DNA of 64,000 nucleotides. Origin: Photobacterium sp. SKA34. Lineage in GTDB: Bacteria; Pseudomonadota; Gammaproteobacteria; Enterobacterales; Vibrionaceae. Shown here one piece after another: positions 35,562 to 45,435 of this stretch. A program made the position numbers and the translations under genes. The notes beneath the pieces were generated by a model, which did not search any database, was not told the origin of the DNA, and saw only the letters and a list, made by a program, of their open reading frames with translations. The stretch is taken from assembly GCF_000153325.1 (NCBI RefSeq), contig NZ_CH724142.1, positions 544,618-608,617 on the forward strand, in the 5' to 3' direction. Every line of letters starts with the position of its first letter. The first letter of the stretch is position 1.

Positions 35562-37958
35562 CTACTTAATATCTATAATGCGGCTCGCTTTTCTATATTG
35601 CACTCGCCATCCTTGCCATCGTGGTAATTCCCATCGTTTTGGATCTGGCTTACGGTTGCCCGACAGATAATTTGCAATAACAAGTTTACGATGAATGTCA
35701 TATTCTATTGTCATCACAAGATCTGTGAGTTTCACTTCACGCGGATAACGCTCATCAAACTCTTGACGTTCCCATTCAGGTATTCCCTCAAAGATAAAAT
35801 CTGTAGGTTCAAAGAGTTCAAGGTCATCAATATGTTCAATGCCTAAATCTTCGATTTGTTGCGATAGCCATTCAGTCACATCAACAGGCTCTGGTGCACG
35901 TTTAACAAAATCTGCATTATATAAACCCAATGCGAGATATAAATTCCACTGCGAGATATCTGAGGTAATTCGAGGTGCAAGCTCAGGCATTACTTCACCC
36001 ACAAGCAGCATATCGACTATAGCTGAGCGTGCTGATTTCCCTTCAGGTTCAATCCATTTAGTATTAATCACCCGTCCCGCATAGATCCTTTGCACCGCAG
36101 TTTTAAAAGAGCCGTCTTGTTTTTCAACAGTCTCGCCTTGAACTAACTCGGCATCATTTATTTGTGACAATGTAACGGGCGCACTACAGGTTGCCAAAAT
36201 GCGGTTTTGTTTAACCCCCTTACCAGGTAAAGCAAATTGATCAAATACGATCATAGCTTGAGATAGTGATCCATCTATCGGCTGATTATCAATTAATGAA
36301 TCTTTTGCACTACTGACTTCAATAATACCGTTACTCATTGCCTGCTGACGTTTTTCCCGACGAAGAAAAACCAATTCAGGTAACGCCTTAATTACCGAAC
36401 CTTGCCATAAATCTCGTTTAAATCGGCTAGCAACGGACAGCTCTGGAAGTTCAAGTAACTCTCGCATTTGAACTGATAACAAACGCGCTTCTGCTAGCAT
36501 ATTTTCATCTACCGCTAGCCATTCTGGACACTCATCCATGCGCACCATTTTAATTAAGGCGGTCGCATCGCAAAACACATTACCCAGCCATCGATACAAT
36601 TGTTCAATATTTTCTTCTGAGCGTGGTGGCTGCCATAACCGTTGCGGAATAGACAATGCAGCAGCAAGATCAACCATCGCTTCTTTATTTGCTCGGGTAT
36701 CCATTGCTGTTATCAAGTGTGAAAATAAAGTATCGATAGGAAGTTGATATAAGCAACGGCCATAATCAGTAATAACTTCATTCTCCGTCATAGCCCCCAT
36801 AGACAACAAAGCCTGCTGCGCTGCGACAAAGGTTTTTTCAGGTAAAGGATCAATAAACGAAAGTTGGCTAAGTCTTGCGTTACAACATAAAGCAGCCAAA
36901 TAGGCTTCTACCAACTCTTCGCGTTGCAACTCTGGTGGTGTTAATAATTCTAACGCTGCGGCTTTACCATACAACCGAATACACACACCATCTGTTACAC
37001 GCCCAGCACGCCCTTTCCGCTGTTCTGAACTTGCGTTGGAAATAGCGTGTAATGATAATACTGTTCGACCGTTTCGCTGGTGGGTACGACGCTCTAAACC
37101 AGAATCAATGATCAACGTAATCCTAGGTATGGTTATCGAGGTTTCAGCTACGTTTGTTGCAACAATAATACGTTGCTTATCACTTAGTGTTAAAGCTCGC
37201 TTTCTTTCATCATCTGTAACAGATGCATGTAATGGAATAATATCGATTAATCCTGCTTGTACTTGCTCACTAAACTGTTGCTTTAGTGCGTTTTGCGTTG
37301 ATGCTATCTCTTTTCTTCCGGGTAAAAAGATCAAAATATCTTGATGACTATCAGCATGTGTTTGAACCAAACGGGTTATCCGCTTATCAAGGTTCATCGC
37401 ATCAGGCATATCTCGACTATCATGGGCATGATGCAACACATTTACCGCAAAATTACGTCCTTTAGCTTGTAAGTGCTGTGCAGATAAGTAGTTAACTAAC
37501 CGTTGGCTATCAATCGTTGCTGAAGTAATAACTAAACGATGAGATTGTTGCTGTTTGAGTAACGCGAGCAGAAGATCAGTATCCCAACGTCTTTCATGAA
37601 ACTCATCAATAATAATTGTTGAAAACTGAGCTAAATTGCCTTCACTTAACCAACGTAATGCAACACCGGGTGTCGCGTAAATAATGTCCGTATTTTCATT
37701 AAAGTGATGTTCAAAACGAATCGCATAACCAATGGATAGCTGGTTAGGATTTGCATCTTCAGTTAATAAATATTCTGCTAGCGACGTACAAGCAACCCGT
37801 CGAGGCTCAACCACCAGCACTTTTCCATAAATAGCCGCCCATAATGGCAAACGGGTTGATTTTCCCGAACCCGTTTCAGCTTCAACAACAATATGTTCAT
37901 CACGTAACAAGGTCTTAAATTGTTGCTCAATGCTATCTATAGGTAAGTTGTTCTGCAT
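35562..37958 (-). CDS. DEAH-box RNA helicase, HrpB-like, with divergent C-terminus
   Basis: This helicase of about 798 residues has the HrpA/HrpB core: Walker A EAETGSGKST near residue 28, PRRVA (motif Ia), DEFHER (motif II in place of DEAH), SATID (motif III), NVAETSITIP (motif V) and QRKGRAGRV (motif VI). DEFH is typical of HrpB, but the C-terminal region, ending KPDPKRWELPRWQGWRVQYRK, does not look like the usual HrpB C-terminal domain. I therefore leave it unnamed. The start is uncertain: ATG 37958 puts the core at a normal distance, while ATG 38036 would add 26 residues without a ribosome site. It is divergent from menB. Confidence 0.82.
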   Translation of the reverse strand: MQNNLPIDSIEQQFKTLLRDEHIVVEAETGSGKSTRLPLWAAIYGKVLVVEPRRVACTSLAEYLLTEDANPNQLSIGYAIRFEHHFNENTDIIYATPGVALRWLSEGNLAQFSTIIIDEFHERRWDTDLLLALLKQQQSHRLVITSATIDSQRLVNYLSAQHLQAKGRNFAVNVLHHAHDSRDMPDAMNLDKRITRLVQTHADSHQDILIFLPGRKEIASTQNALKQQFSEQVQAGLIDIIPLHASVTDDERKRALTLSDKQRIIVATNVAETSITIPRITLIIDSGLERRTHQRNGRTVLSLHAISNASSEQRKGRAGRVTDGVCIRLYGKAAALELLTPPELQREELVEAYLAALCCNARLSQLSFIDPLPEKTFVAAQQALLSMGAMTENEVITDYGRCLYQLPIDTLFSHLITAMDTRANKEAMVDLAAALSIPQRLWQPPRSEENIEQLYRWLGNVFCDATALIKMVRMDECPEWLAVDENMLAEARLLSVQMRELLELPELSVASRFKRDLWQGSVIKALPELVFLRREKRQQAMSNGIIEVSSAKDSLIDNQPIDGSLSQAMIVFDQFALPGKGVKQNRILATCSAPVTLSQINDAELVQGETVEKQDGSFKTAVQRIYAGRVINTKWIEPEGKSARSAIVDMLLVGEVMPELAPRITSDISQWNLYLALGLYNADFVKRAPEPVDVTEWLSQQIEDLGIEHIDDLELFEPTDFIFEGIPEWERQEFDERYPREVKLTDLVMTIEYDIHRKLVIANYLSGNRKPDPKRWELPRWQGWRVQYRKASRIIDIK

Positions 37959-38185
37959 ATTTAATATATCTTTAATGAATTCAAAGCTATTTTCGCAATT
38001 ATTACCTACATTGTCAGTGAGAATCATAATATTCATTAAACTGGCTATTCATATCAGCCTAATTGTTTATTCCATCATCAATTACGTTTTATTTCTTTAT
38101 GTAAAGACTACAAATTTCATCGAAAAATTGACTTTTTTTTGTAACTCCCTAGCCTTACAGCATCAACTTATGGAGGCAACGCCAC

Positions 38186-39082
38186 ATGACAACGAAAACC
38201 ATATTTAATCCTGATCTTTGGAACGAAGTTGAAGGCTTTGATTTTGAAGATATTACTTATCATCGCGCAAAAGATCAGGGTACTGTTCGTATTGCAATTA
38301 ATCGTCCGGATTGTCTTAACGCATTTCGTCCAAAAACAGTTGATGAGCTATTCACCGCACTCGATCACGCTCGTCAATGGTCAGATGTAGGCTGTGTATT
38401 ACTAACGGGTAATGGCCCATCTCATAAAGGCCAGTGGTCATTCTCATCGGGTGGCGATCAACGTATTCGTGGTAAAGATGGCTATAAATATGAAGGTGAA
38501 GAAACGGGTACTGCTGACGTTGCGCGTATGGGTCGACTTCATATTCTCGAAGTTCAACGCATGATCCGCTTTATGCCAAAAGTTGTTATCGCGGTAGTTC
38601 CAGGTTGGGCTGTTGGTGGTGGTCATAGCTTACACGTTGTTTGTGATTTAACGCTAGCATCTAAAGAGCATGCCGTGTTTAAGCAAACAGATCCTGATGT
38701 CGCATCATTTGACTCAGGTTACGGCTCTGCGTATCTAGCTAAGATGATCGGTCAAAAGCGTGCTCGTGAAATCTTCTTCTGTGGCTTTAATTACAGCGCA
38801 CAAGAGGCCTATGAAATGGGGATGGTGAACAAGGTTGTCGATCACTTTGAATTAGAAGAAGAAGCACTTCGTTGGGGTAAAGAAATCACAAGTAAGTCAC
38901 CAACAGCAATGCGCATGCTAAAATATGGTTTCAACCTTCCAGATGATGGTTTAGTCGGTCAGCAACTCTTTGCTGGTGAAGCAACGCGTCTTGCTTATGG
39001 AACTGAAGAAGCACAAGAAGGTCGCGATGCGTTCCTAGAAAAACGCGATCAAGATTTTAGCCGCTTCCCTTGGCATTACTGA
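38186..39082 (+). CDS. menB: 1,4-dihydroxy-2-naphthoyl-CoA synthase MenB, Asp-type
   Basis: MenB closes the second ring of menaquinone by converting O-succinylbenzoyl-CoA to DHNA-CoA. This 298-residue crotonase-fold protein is much closer in sequence pattern to the mycobacterial enzyme than to E. coli MenB. It has the inserted loop GPSHKGQWSFSSGGDQRIRG and the stretch GRLHILEVQRMIRFMPKVV. At the active site it reads QTDPDVASFD, with Asp169 where E. coli-type (bicarbonate-dependent) enzymes have Gly; the conserved Ser is 174. This marks the type II, side-chain-carboxylate class. No other men gene is nearby. GGAGG precedes the ATG. A related crotonase with another substrate is a less likely alternative. 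Confidence 0.88.
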   Translation: MTTKTIFNPDLWNEVEGFDFEDITYHRAKDQGTVRIAINRPDCLNAFRPKTVDELFTALDHARQWSDVGCVLLTGNGPSHKGQWSFSSGGDQRIRGKDGYKYEGEETGTADVARMGRLHILEVQRMIRFMPKVVIAVVPGWAVGGGHSLHVVCDLTLASKEHAVFKQTDPDVASFDSGYGSAYLAKMIGQKRAREIFFCGFNYSAQEAYEMGMVNKVVDHFELEEEALRWGKEITSKSPTAMRMLKYGFNLPDDGLVGQQLFAGEATRLAYGTEEAQEGRDAFLEKRDQDFSRFPWHY

Positions 39083-39107
39083 TCAACTCAACTTATAGAC
39101 AAATAAA

Positions 39108-39136
39108 AGCCACTTACTTATTATCAATAAGTGGCT
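39108..39136 (-). terminator. Terminator between menB and a small convergent gene
   Basis: AGCCACTTA pairs with TAAGTGGCT around an eleven-base loop. On the minus strand it is followed by TTTATTT, so it best serves the small gene at 39146, but the hairpin also lies just after menB. Confidence 0.75.
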
Positions 39137-39145
39137 ATATCCATT

Positions 39146-39331
39146 TTATTTATTTTCGCTGTGAATTCTTGATGTAAAATAATCAATCGAGACAACACTA
39201 TCTCGAGGACCGAGATCTTCTTGAAGCCCTGCTACCTTCCTATCTCGCTCCAAAAACGATTCAGCTTTAACATCTGAAGAGTAAACATTACCATCGACTA
39301 ATACTGAAACCTTCGCTAAATAGTATTTCAT
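39146..39331 (-). CDS. Small hypothetical protein with a strong ribosome site
   Basis: This 61-residue protein is not recognised. It is charged, with no membrane segment, and has YYLAKVSVLVDGNVYSSDVKAES at its start, suggesting a small beta-alpha fold. A near-perfect Shine-Dalgarno (AAGGAGGTG) lies just before the ATG, and a terminator follows the stop codon, so I regard it as a real gene. It is convergent with menB, and maeA is on the other side across 345 bases. Confidence 0.65.
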   Translation of the reverse strand: MKYYLAKVSVLVDGNVYSSDVKAESFLERDRKVAGLQEDLGPRDSVVSIDYFTSRIHSENK

Positions 39332-39676
39332 GACACACCTCCTTGCGTGAATGTATTGTTACTCTACCCCATAGTTGGATAGTTTTATTGAATTGAGTAT
39401 CAAGTCGTGACATAAACGATATTGTTAAATGGAAAATTTATAAAATATTGCATTGGTTCACAAATATAAAACTAATTACATTATTTACTCGCAATAAAAC
39501 GTCACAAAACCAACAATTAGTTAAAAAAACAGCATTTTATTAAATAATATGACACGACTTGCTAAATAAGTGATCATACCCTTTGTATTCTTATCATTGA
39601 CGTTCTAGCATTAGTGACCAACTGAAAACTCACGCTTGTTTTCAATTTTAATCTTCTAGCTACAGAGTCTATTTGC
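39332..39676. other. AT-rich region upstream of maeA
   Basis: It shows no supported frame. It should hold the divergent promoters of the small gene and of maeA; I recognise no operator. Confidence 0.35.
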
Positions 39677-41365
39677 ATGAACAACGATAAAAGACCTTTA
39701 TATATCCCCTATGCAGGTCCTGCACTGCTTGAAACACCTCTTCTAAACAAAGGTAGTGCATTCTCTGTCGAAGAACGTATGTACTTTAACCTTGAAGGGC
39801 TTCTTCCTGAAGCTATTGAATCTATTGAAGAACAAACAGAACGTGCTTATCAGCAATATTTAAAGTTTGATAACGATATGGATAAGCACATTTATCTCCG
39901 AAATATCCAAGATACCAATGAAACCTTGTTTTACCGTTTGGTAGAAAACCACGTAACAGAAATGATGCCAATCATCTATACCCCGACAGTGGGTTCTGCG
40001 TGTGAAGATTTCTCAAATATTTACCGTCGCGGTCGTGGTCTATTTATTTCTTACCCAAACCGTGATCGCATTGAAGACATGCTAAACAATGCTTCACGTC
40101 AGAACGTAAAAGTGATTGTAGTAACCGACGGTGAACGTATTCTTGGATTAGGTGACCAAGGCATCGGTGGTATGGGTATTCCAATTGGTAAGCTTTCTTT
40201 ATACACCGCGTGTGGTGGTATTAGTCCGGCTTATACTCTACCTGTTGTACTTGATGTTGGTACTAATAACCCGCAACGTTTATCAGATCCTATGTACATG
40301 GGTTGGCGCCATAGCCGTATTACAGGTAAAGAGTACGATGCGTTTGTTGATGAGTTTATCCAAGCAGTTAAACAACGTTGGCCTGAAGCATTAATTCAAT
40401 TTGAAGATTTTGCACAAAAAAATGCAATGCCTTTACTTGAGCGTTACAAAGATAAAGTTTGTTGCTTTAACGATGATATTCAAGGTACAGCGGCGGTAAC
40501 TGTTGGCTCTCTACTCGCAGCATGTAAAGCAGCAGGCAATAAGCTGTCAGAGCAACGTGTAACCTTCCTTGGTGCAGGCTCGGCAGGTTGTGGTATTGCA
40601 GAAGCGATTATTGCACAAATGGTGTCTGAAGGTATTTCTGATGCACAAGCTCGCAGCCAAGTATTCATGGTTGATCGTTGGGGCCTACTCATTGATGGAA
40701 TGCCAAATCTACTTAACTTCCAACAAGCACTTGTTCAGAAAAATACACAATTAGCAGATTGGGATGTGGCAGATAATAACATCTCACTCCTTGATGTTAT
40801 GCGTAATGCAAAACCGACGATTTTAATCGGTGTATCAGGTGTTCCGGGACTATTTAGTGAAGAAGTGATCCGTGAAATGTACGCGCACTGTGAGCGCCCT
40901 ATCATTTTTCCACTTTCTAACCCAACAAGCCGTGTTGAGGCAACACCATTTGATATCATTCGTTGGACGGATGGTAACGCATTGGTTGCTACAGGTTCAC
41001 CATTTGAGCCTGTGGTTTATGAAGGCAAAACTTATCCAATCGCACAATGTAATAATAGTTACATTTTCCCAGGTATTGGTTTAGGGGTATTAGCGGTTAA
41101 TGCTCGCCGTGTTACCAATGAAATGCTAATGGAAAGTAGCCAAGCATTAGCAGAGTGTTCACCACTTGCTATTCATGGTCATGGTCCTCTATTACCACCG
41201 TTAGAAGAGATTCAGAAAGTCTCTCGTAAAATTGCTTTTGCCGTTGCAAAGAAAGCGGTTGAACAACATAAAGCACCTAAAAACTCCGATGAACGTATCA
41301 GAGAAAAAATCGATGCTAACTTCTGGAAATCAGAATATCGTCGTTACAAACGAACTTCGTTCTAA
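39677..41365 (+). CDS. maeA: NAD-dependent malic enzyme
   Basis: MaeA oxidatively decarboxylates malate to pyruvate with NAD+, feeding carbon from the TCA cycle towards pyruvate. The 562 residues match the family length (about 565). Signature blocks are [20 protein letters not shown] near residue 95, the lysine-bearing [21 protein letters not shown] near 155, the metal site ED-x6-NA and FNDDIQGTA near 245-270, and a dinucleotide fold [10 protein letters not shown] near 299. A strong terminator follows. The start has only a weak ribosome site but agrees with the conserved N-terminus ([21 protein letters not shown]). Confidence 0.95.
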   Translation: MNNDKRPLYIPYAGPALLETPLLNKGSAFSVEERMYFNLEGLLPEAIESIEEQTERAYQQYLKFDNDMDKHIYLRNIQDTNETLFYRLVENHVTEMMPIIYTPTVGSACEDFSNIYRRGRGLFISYPNRDRIEDMLNNASRQNVKVIVVTDGERILGLGDQGIGGMGIPIGKLSLYTACGGISPAYTLPVVLDVGTNNPQRLSDPMYMGWRHSRITGKEYDAFVDEFIQAVKQRWPEALIQFEDFAQKNAMPLLERYKDKVCCFNDDIQGTAAVTVGSLLAACKAAGNKLSEQRVTFLGAGSAGCGIAEAIIAQMVSEGISDAQARSQVFMVDRWGLLIDGMPNLLNFQQALVQKNTQLADWDVADNNISLLDVMRNAKPTILIGVSGVPGLFSEEVIREMYAHCERPIIFPLSNPTSRVEATPFDIIRWTDGNALVATGSPFEPVVYEGKTYPIAQCNNSYIFPGIGLGVLAVNARRVTNEMLMESSQALAECSPLAIHGHGPLLPPLEEIQKVSRKIAFAVAKKAVEQHKAPKNSDERIREKIDANFWKSEYRRYKRTSF

Positions 41366-41374
41366 ACCTCAATT

Positions 41375-41405
41375 AAAAAAGGTGCCAATCAGGCACCTTT
41401 TTTTG
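41375..41405 (+). terminator. Terminator of maeA
   Basis: AAAAAAGGTGCC pairs with GGCACCTTTTTT around a short loop, ten bases after the stop codon. Confidence 0.92.
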
Positions 41406-41568
41406 GTGAAAGTAATACTTCTCTTTTTACTTGTTATTATTGAATATTATTTCAGCAGTCATAAAATAAAATGACAAAACGCAGACATTTACCCCTTAAT
41501 AAATAGACATTTTATTAAATGATTAAGGTAAGATATAAATTAAGAACTTTGTACTTTCGTGGATAATT

Positions 41569-42315
41569 ATGAAACTGCTCAATCTAATCCGTATTTCTGC
41601 AGTTATCTGTATCTTATTTGTTTCAACATTATTGTTATTTGATCGTTGGGTTTCAGCTCGTACATCTGATCGCATTTATCATGAAATCTCTACAGTACCA
41701 AAGCATTCTGTGGGATTAGTTCTTGGAACAAGTAAATATATAGCTAAAACATTAAACCCATATTATGAATATCGTATTACAGCGGCATTAGATTTATATA
41801 AGCAAGGTAAAATAGATTATTTCTTGCTCAGCGGTGACAATGCACATCGCTCTTATAATGAACCTTGGACGATGAAGCGAGATTTATTAAAAGCAGGTGT
41901 TCCTGACGACAAGATTGTTTTAGATTACGCAGGGTTTCGAACGCTTGATTCTATCGTCCGCGCAAAAGAAGTGTTTGAAGCTGATAATTTTACAATTATT
42001 ACCCAACAATTCCACTGCGAACGCGCACTATTTATTGCTGATACCTATAAAATTAAAGCAAGATGTTTGGCAGTACATGAACCCAATGGTACTGCGCAAC
42101 TTAAAATTCGTATTCGAGAAGTACTTGCTCGTGTTAAAGCATTAAGTGATCTGTTTATACTAAATGTACAACCTAAGTTTCTAGGTCCCAAAGAACCTAT
42201 CATTAAACCCGCACCTGCTACTGTTATCAGTGAAGATACTGTGCCATCTTCTGCAATTAATAATCAAAAACAGTTAGATAATTTGACACCGAAAGAAAGC
42301 AATACTTCAGAGTAA
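41569..42315 (+). CDS. sanA: SanA-type DUF218 membrane protein
   Basis: This 248-residue protein has one N-terminal membrane segment (residues 8-27) and a DUF218/YdcF-type domain facing the periplasm. Key blocks are VGLVLGTSKYIA, YYEYRITAALDLYKQGKIDYFLLSGDN, GFRTLDSIVRAKEVF and ITQQFHCERALFIA. SanA in enterobacteria affects the cell-envelope barrier, and its loss makes cells vancomycin-sensitive at high temperature. The last 50 residues are a low-complexity, Pro/Ser-rich tail longer than in E. coli SanA (239 residues). It is a single gene with a hairpin after its stop codon. Confidence 0.9.
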   Translation: MKLLNLIRISAVICILFVSTLLLFDRWVSARTSDRIYHEISTVPKHSVGLVLGTSKYIAKTLNPYYEYRITAALDLYKQGKIDYFLLSGDNAHRSYNEPWTMKRDLLKAGVPDDKIVLDYAGFRTLDSIVRAKEVFEADNFTIITQQFHCERALFIADTYKIKARCLAVHEPNGTAQLKIRIREVLARVKALSDLFILNVQPKFLGPKEPIIKPAPATVISEDTVPSSAINNQKQLDNLTPKESNTSE

Positions 42316-42322
42316 AACATAA

Positions 42323-42342
42323 AGCCAGTGGTTTCACTGGCT
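42323..42342 (+). terminator. Hairpin after sanA
   Basis: AGCCAGTG pairs with CACTGGCT around GTTT, eight bases after the sanA stop codon. The following bases are T-rich but interrupted, so termination may be partial. Confidence 0.6.
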
Positions 42343-42796
42343 TGTACTTCTGTCTTTAGCTTTTTTTCTTTCATCATCTTCATAAACCTATGCTTTATAT
42401 CTTTCATATAATGAAGAACGTCAGCTTTAATTTTCTTATTTAGCTCTGCACTTTTCATTTGTTTCTGCATCCTTAAATATTACCGTCCATTTAAACGTCA
42501 ATATCTTGTCGATAAATATATTAGCACAAGTAACTAAAGTTACAGCGGCCACTTTTTGTGAACGACACCCAAGTTATTACTCATTTAAGAATGATATTGC
42601 TCTATTTTCATAAGGATTAGAACGAAAAGTAAAATGTCATTTTATTTCAACAGAGTAGAAACAAATAAAACACTTAATTATTACTTAAAATTAACCAATT
42701 ATATGCATATGTCTCAAACTATACCGTTAACAACCCTTATATTAGCAGCGCAAATTGATGCATTAACTACTGGCCTCTTGCTATTGGAGAAACGCA
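42343..42796. other. Gap between sanA and the DASS transporter gene
   Basis: Two short frames exist here, one on each strand (42264-42470 minus, 42634-42822 plus). Neither has a well-spaced ribosome site or a recognisable product. The region is AT-rich and should contain the transporter's promoter. Confidence 0.35.
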
Positions 42797-44167
42797 ATGA
42801 CAGCGCTCACACTCACGATTAAACAATGGATATTGAATCGCAATAGTTTAATTATCCTTGCTGATATACTTTTATTTTTAACGCTACTAAACACGCTACC
42901 ATTTGAAGCCAATGTCACATTAGGACTTAGTATATTAAGCTTTATCGCTGTACTTTGGTTAACTGAAGCTTTACATGTCAGTGTCACTGCCATTCTAGTT
43001 CCTTTACTCGCCGTATTCTTTGGTGTTTTTCAAACTCAGCAAGCATTAGCTAACTTCTCCAATCCAATTATATTTCTCTTTCTAGGAGGCTTCGCGTTAG
43101 CTGCGGCACTGCATAAGCAGCAACTCGATCAAGTCATTGCAGACAAAGTATTAATCGCGGCAAAAGGCAAAATGTCTATCGCTGTATTAATGCTATTTGG
43201 TGTAACGGCAGGGCTTTCAATGTGGATAAGTAATACAGCAACAACCGCAATGATGCTGCCATTAGTTTTAGGCGTATTGAATAAGGTTAATAGTAAAACA
43301 GGCCATAACACTTATGTGTTTACCCTACTTGGTATTGCTTATTGTGCAAGTATTGGTGGCATTGCCACGATTGTCGGCAGCCCTCCTAATGCCATTGCTG
43401 CCGCAGAAGCTGGGTTAAACTTTACCGAGTGGATGTACTTTGGTGTACCTGTGACTCTTTTCTTGTTACCGCTAACCGTTGGCCTGTTATATGTTCTTCT
43501 CAAACCAAATTTAAATCATACCTTTGAGATTGACCACACCCCTGTATCTTGGACAAAAGGAAAACTTCTTACTTTAGCTATCTTCCTTCTAACAGTTAGC
43601 TGTTGGATTTTCAGCAAACCAATTAACGCATTTTTAGGTGGGTTCGCTAAATTTGACACGCTTATTGCATTAAGCGCCATCGTATTATTATGTGTGTCAC
43701 GAGTGGTAAGCTGGAAAGATATTCAAAAGTCAACAGACTGGGGGGTACTTATTCTATTTGGTGGAGGTATATGTCTGAGTAATATACTAAAAGCCACAGG
43801 AACAAGTGTCTTCTTAGCACAAGAGTTAAGTACATTTTTAAACCAAGCGGGATTATTTCTTACTATTTTAGTTGTTGCTATCTTTGTTGTTTTTCTCACA
43901 GAGTTTGCAAGCAATACAGCCAGTGCCGCATTGTTAATCCCTGTATTTGCAACTGTTGCAGAAGCATTAGGGGTATCACCTGTTGTGTTATCAGCACTTA
44001 TTGCTATCGCTGCTTCTTGTGCCTTTATGCTGCCTGTTGCGACACCACCTAATGCGATCGTATTTAGTACAGGATTTATTAAACAACAAGAAATGATGCG
44101 CGTAGGTATTTATCTCAATATATTGTGTATTACATTTCTAACAATGTTTACTTGGTTGTTCTGGTAA
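42797..44167 (+). CDS. DASS-family (SLC13) Na+/dicarboxylate-type symporter
   Basis: This 456-residue inner-membrane protein resembles the divalent anion/Na+ symporters, including VcINDY of Vibrio cholerae (462 residues). Both Ser-Asn-Thr motifs that form the substrate and sodium sites are present: [13 protein letters not shown] near residue 138 and [13 protein letters not shown] near 374. Each has a second partner loop, VGSPPNAIA near 196 and PVATPPNAI near 414. About eleven hydrophobic segments are visible. It probably imports succinate, malate, citrate or sulfate with Na+; the exact substrate cannot be read. GGAGAAA precedes the ATG. It is a single gene sharing a terminator with a convergent small gene. 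Confidence 0.9.
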   Translation: MTALTLTIKQWILNRNSLIILADILLFLTLLNTLPFEANVTLGLSILSFIAVLWLTEALHVSVTAILVPLLAVFFGVFQTQQALANFSNPIIFLFLGGFALAAALHKQQLDQVIADKVLIAAKGKMSIAVLMLFGVTAGLSMWISNTATTAMMLPLVLGVLNKVNSKTGHNTYVFTLLGIAYCASIGGIATIVGSPPNAIAAAEAGLNFTEWMYFGVPVTLFLLPLTVGLLYVLLKPNLNHTFEIDHTPVSWTKGKLLTLAIFLLTVSCWIFSKPINAFLGGFAKFDTLIALSAIVLLCVSRVVSWKDIQKSTDWGVLILFGGGICLSNILKATGTSVFLAQELSTFLNQAGLFLTILVVAIFVVFLTEFASNTASAALLIPVFATVAEALGVSPVVLSALIAIAASCAFMLPVATPPNAIVFSTGFIKQQEMMRVGIYLNILCITFLTMFTWLFW

Positions 44168-44186
44168 TTTTAATAAAAACACATAT

Positions 44187-44213
44187 AAAGAAGGTGCCTA
44201 CAACACCTTCTTT
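44187..44213. terminator. Bidirectional terminator
   Basis: AAAGAAGGTG pairs with CACCTTCTTT around a seven-base loop. It sits between the convergent transporter gene and the small minus-strand gene. Confidence 0.8.
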
Positions 44214-44223
44214 ATATATTATT

Positions 44224-44622
44224 TCATAATAAGGTAATGAGTAACCTTTCACTATTGCCATTTTCTTTTTCTAATTTACACTTTCCTTTTTGTTCTATTT
44301 TTTTTAATTGTTCTTCTTCTAAGGCAAAAGGTAATAATAACAAAATACTTTTAATGCCTTCATTTCGTGATAATACTAATAATCGAATAATATTATGTGT
44401 ATCACTGGCACTACTTGATAATACTTTCAATGCCTGATGATGTAACTTTTCTGCTAGGCTTAATTGTGAATCTATGCCTGTTTTAATATTTAATTTAAAA
44501 GATGGAATGATGTTTTTAACAACATCAATAAATGTCCATTTTTGATTACAAAGAAGCGAGAGGAAGTGCGTATAATCAAATATGATTAGCTCTTTTTCTG
44601 ATGTGTTCAACATTGTTTCCAT
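44224..44622 (-). CDS. Hypothetical protein
   Basis: This 132-residue cytoplasmic protein is not recognised. It is mainly helical with a Leu-rich segment (IKSILLLLPFALEEEQLKKIEQKGKCKLEKE) and no signal peptide. The ATG at 44622 is preceded by AAGGATAGTT, a good ribosome site; a longer frame opening at 44649 has none. The stop lies about 10 bases from a terminator shared with the DASS gene. The gene stands alone; its promoter would fall in 44623-44800. Confidence 0.55.
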   Translation of the reverse strand: METMLNTSEKELIIFDYTHFLSLLCNQKWTFIDVVKNIIPSFKLNIKTGIDSQLSLAEKLHHQALKVLSSSASDTHNIIRLLVLSRNEGIKSILLLLPFALEEEQLKKIEQKGKCKLEKENGNSERLLITLL

Positions 44623-45056
44623 AACTATCCTTAGGTAGAAACATAACATCTTCTATCATTAACTAAGTGCTCCTATGACTATACGACTACTTTAATAACA
44701 AACTAAATCACCCAAATTCAATTTGCGATCAAGATCACATCAAATACTTGATTTAACATTATAAAAAACACCTTAAAAACATATATTTAACAATGTGAAA
44801 CCTTTTATTATCACTACCAAATTACGATTGTGCATGTTACATAACCATTTATTCTGTGAATACAAAAATAAAAATCCATTTAATACGCCAACATACACCT
44901 TTAGCTATTCGCTCGAACTGTTGAGAATAACAGTCAATCGATATATTTAAATCATCAATGTTACCTATAAAAACGCCGTATCATTATTTAACATCTTTGT
45001 ATGGTAATCATTTTGAAAAACGACTGGAAAAATTGTTAATAGAAGACTAAAATTGC
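44623..45056. other. AT-rich region upstream of the alx leader
   Basis: I see no supported frame. The region between the hypothetical gene and the riboswitch should contain the divergent promoters for both. No operator is recognised. Confidence 0.35.
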
Positions 45057-45178
45057 CCTGTTTTGGGGAGTAGTCACAATTGTTCGTCTGTCGTCATCTC
45101 GAAGTTTACACTTCCGGCAGCCGTGAATGGATTTGCATTATTATTCATGCACCATTTTGACGAGACCAATGCCATTAT
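45057..45178 (+). ncRNA. yybP-ykoY (Mn2+) riboswitch aptamer
   Basis: The two invariant halves of the yybP-ykoY motif are present: TTTTGGGGAGTAG at 45061-45073 and GACGAGACCAATGCC at 45159-45173. Between them are the expected paired arms, including GGCAGCCG at 45116-45123. The motif senses Mn2+ directly. It precedes a TerC-family gene, as in E. coli alx, whose leader is also alkaline-pH responsive. Exact ends are estimates. Confidence 0.92.
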
Positions 45179-45201
45179 CGCTTGCACATAAGTGCAATCA
45201 T

Positions 45202-45230
45202 ACTCAAACACTCAGAGGTTTGAGTTTTTT
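45202..45230 (+). terminator. Riboswitch-linked terminator upstream of alx
   Basis: ACTCAAAC pairs perfectly with GTTTGAGT and runs into six T, 25 bases after the aptamer. A further small hairpin (TTGCAC/GTGCAA, 45183-45198) lies between them. This suggests transcriptional control by read-through. The 205 bases from here to the start codon are leader with no frame. Confidence 0.85.
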
Positions 45231-45435
45231 AATGCGCGTAAGGTTGATTGTGAAACACCCTTTTACCCTGCCTTCCGTGTTTTTAATCTTTATGCGATAA
45301 CTGATTGTTACCAAACTATATTGCCTTTTTTATAGGCATATAACTTTATATTTATAAAACACTTATATTTATTGTTAATTTTATAAAATAGCAATGCGTT
45401 ATCGTTTTAAAGTCGATTTTTAGGAGAGAGACTCT

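Noticed and set aside
42264..42470. A 68-codon minus-strand frame overlapping the end of sanA
   Set aside because: It overlaps the sanA hairpin and coding end, has no well-spaced ribosome site and a low-complexity Lys/Met-rich product; chance or a decayed frame is more likely.
42634..42822. A 62-codon plus-strand frame before the DASS transporter gene
   Set aside because: It overlaps the start of the transporter gene, lacks a properly spaced ribosome site and resembles no known leader peptide.
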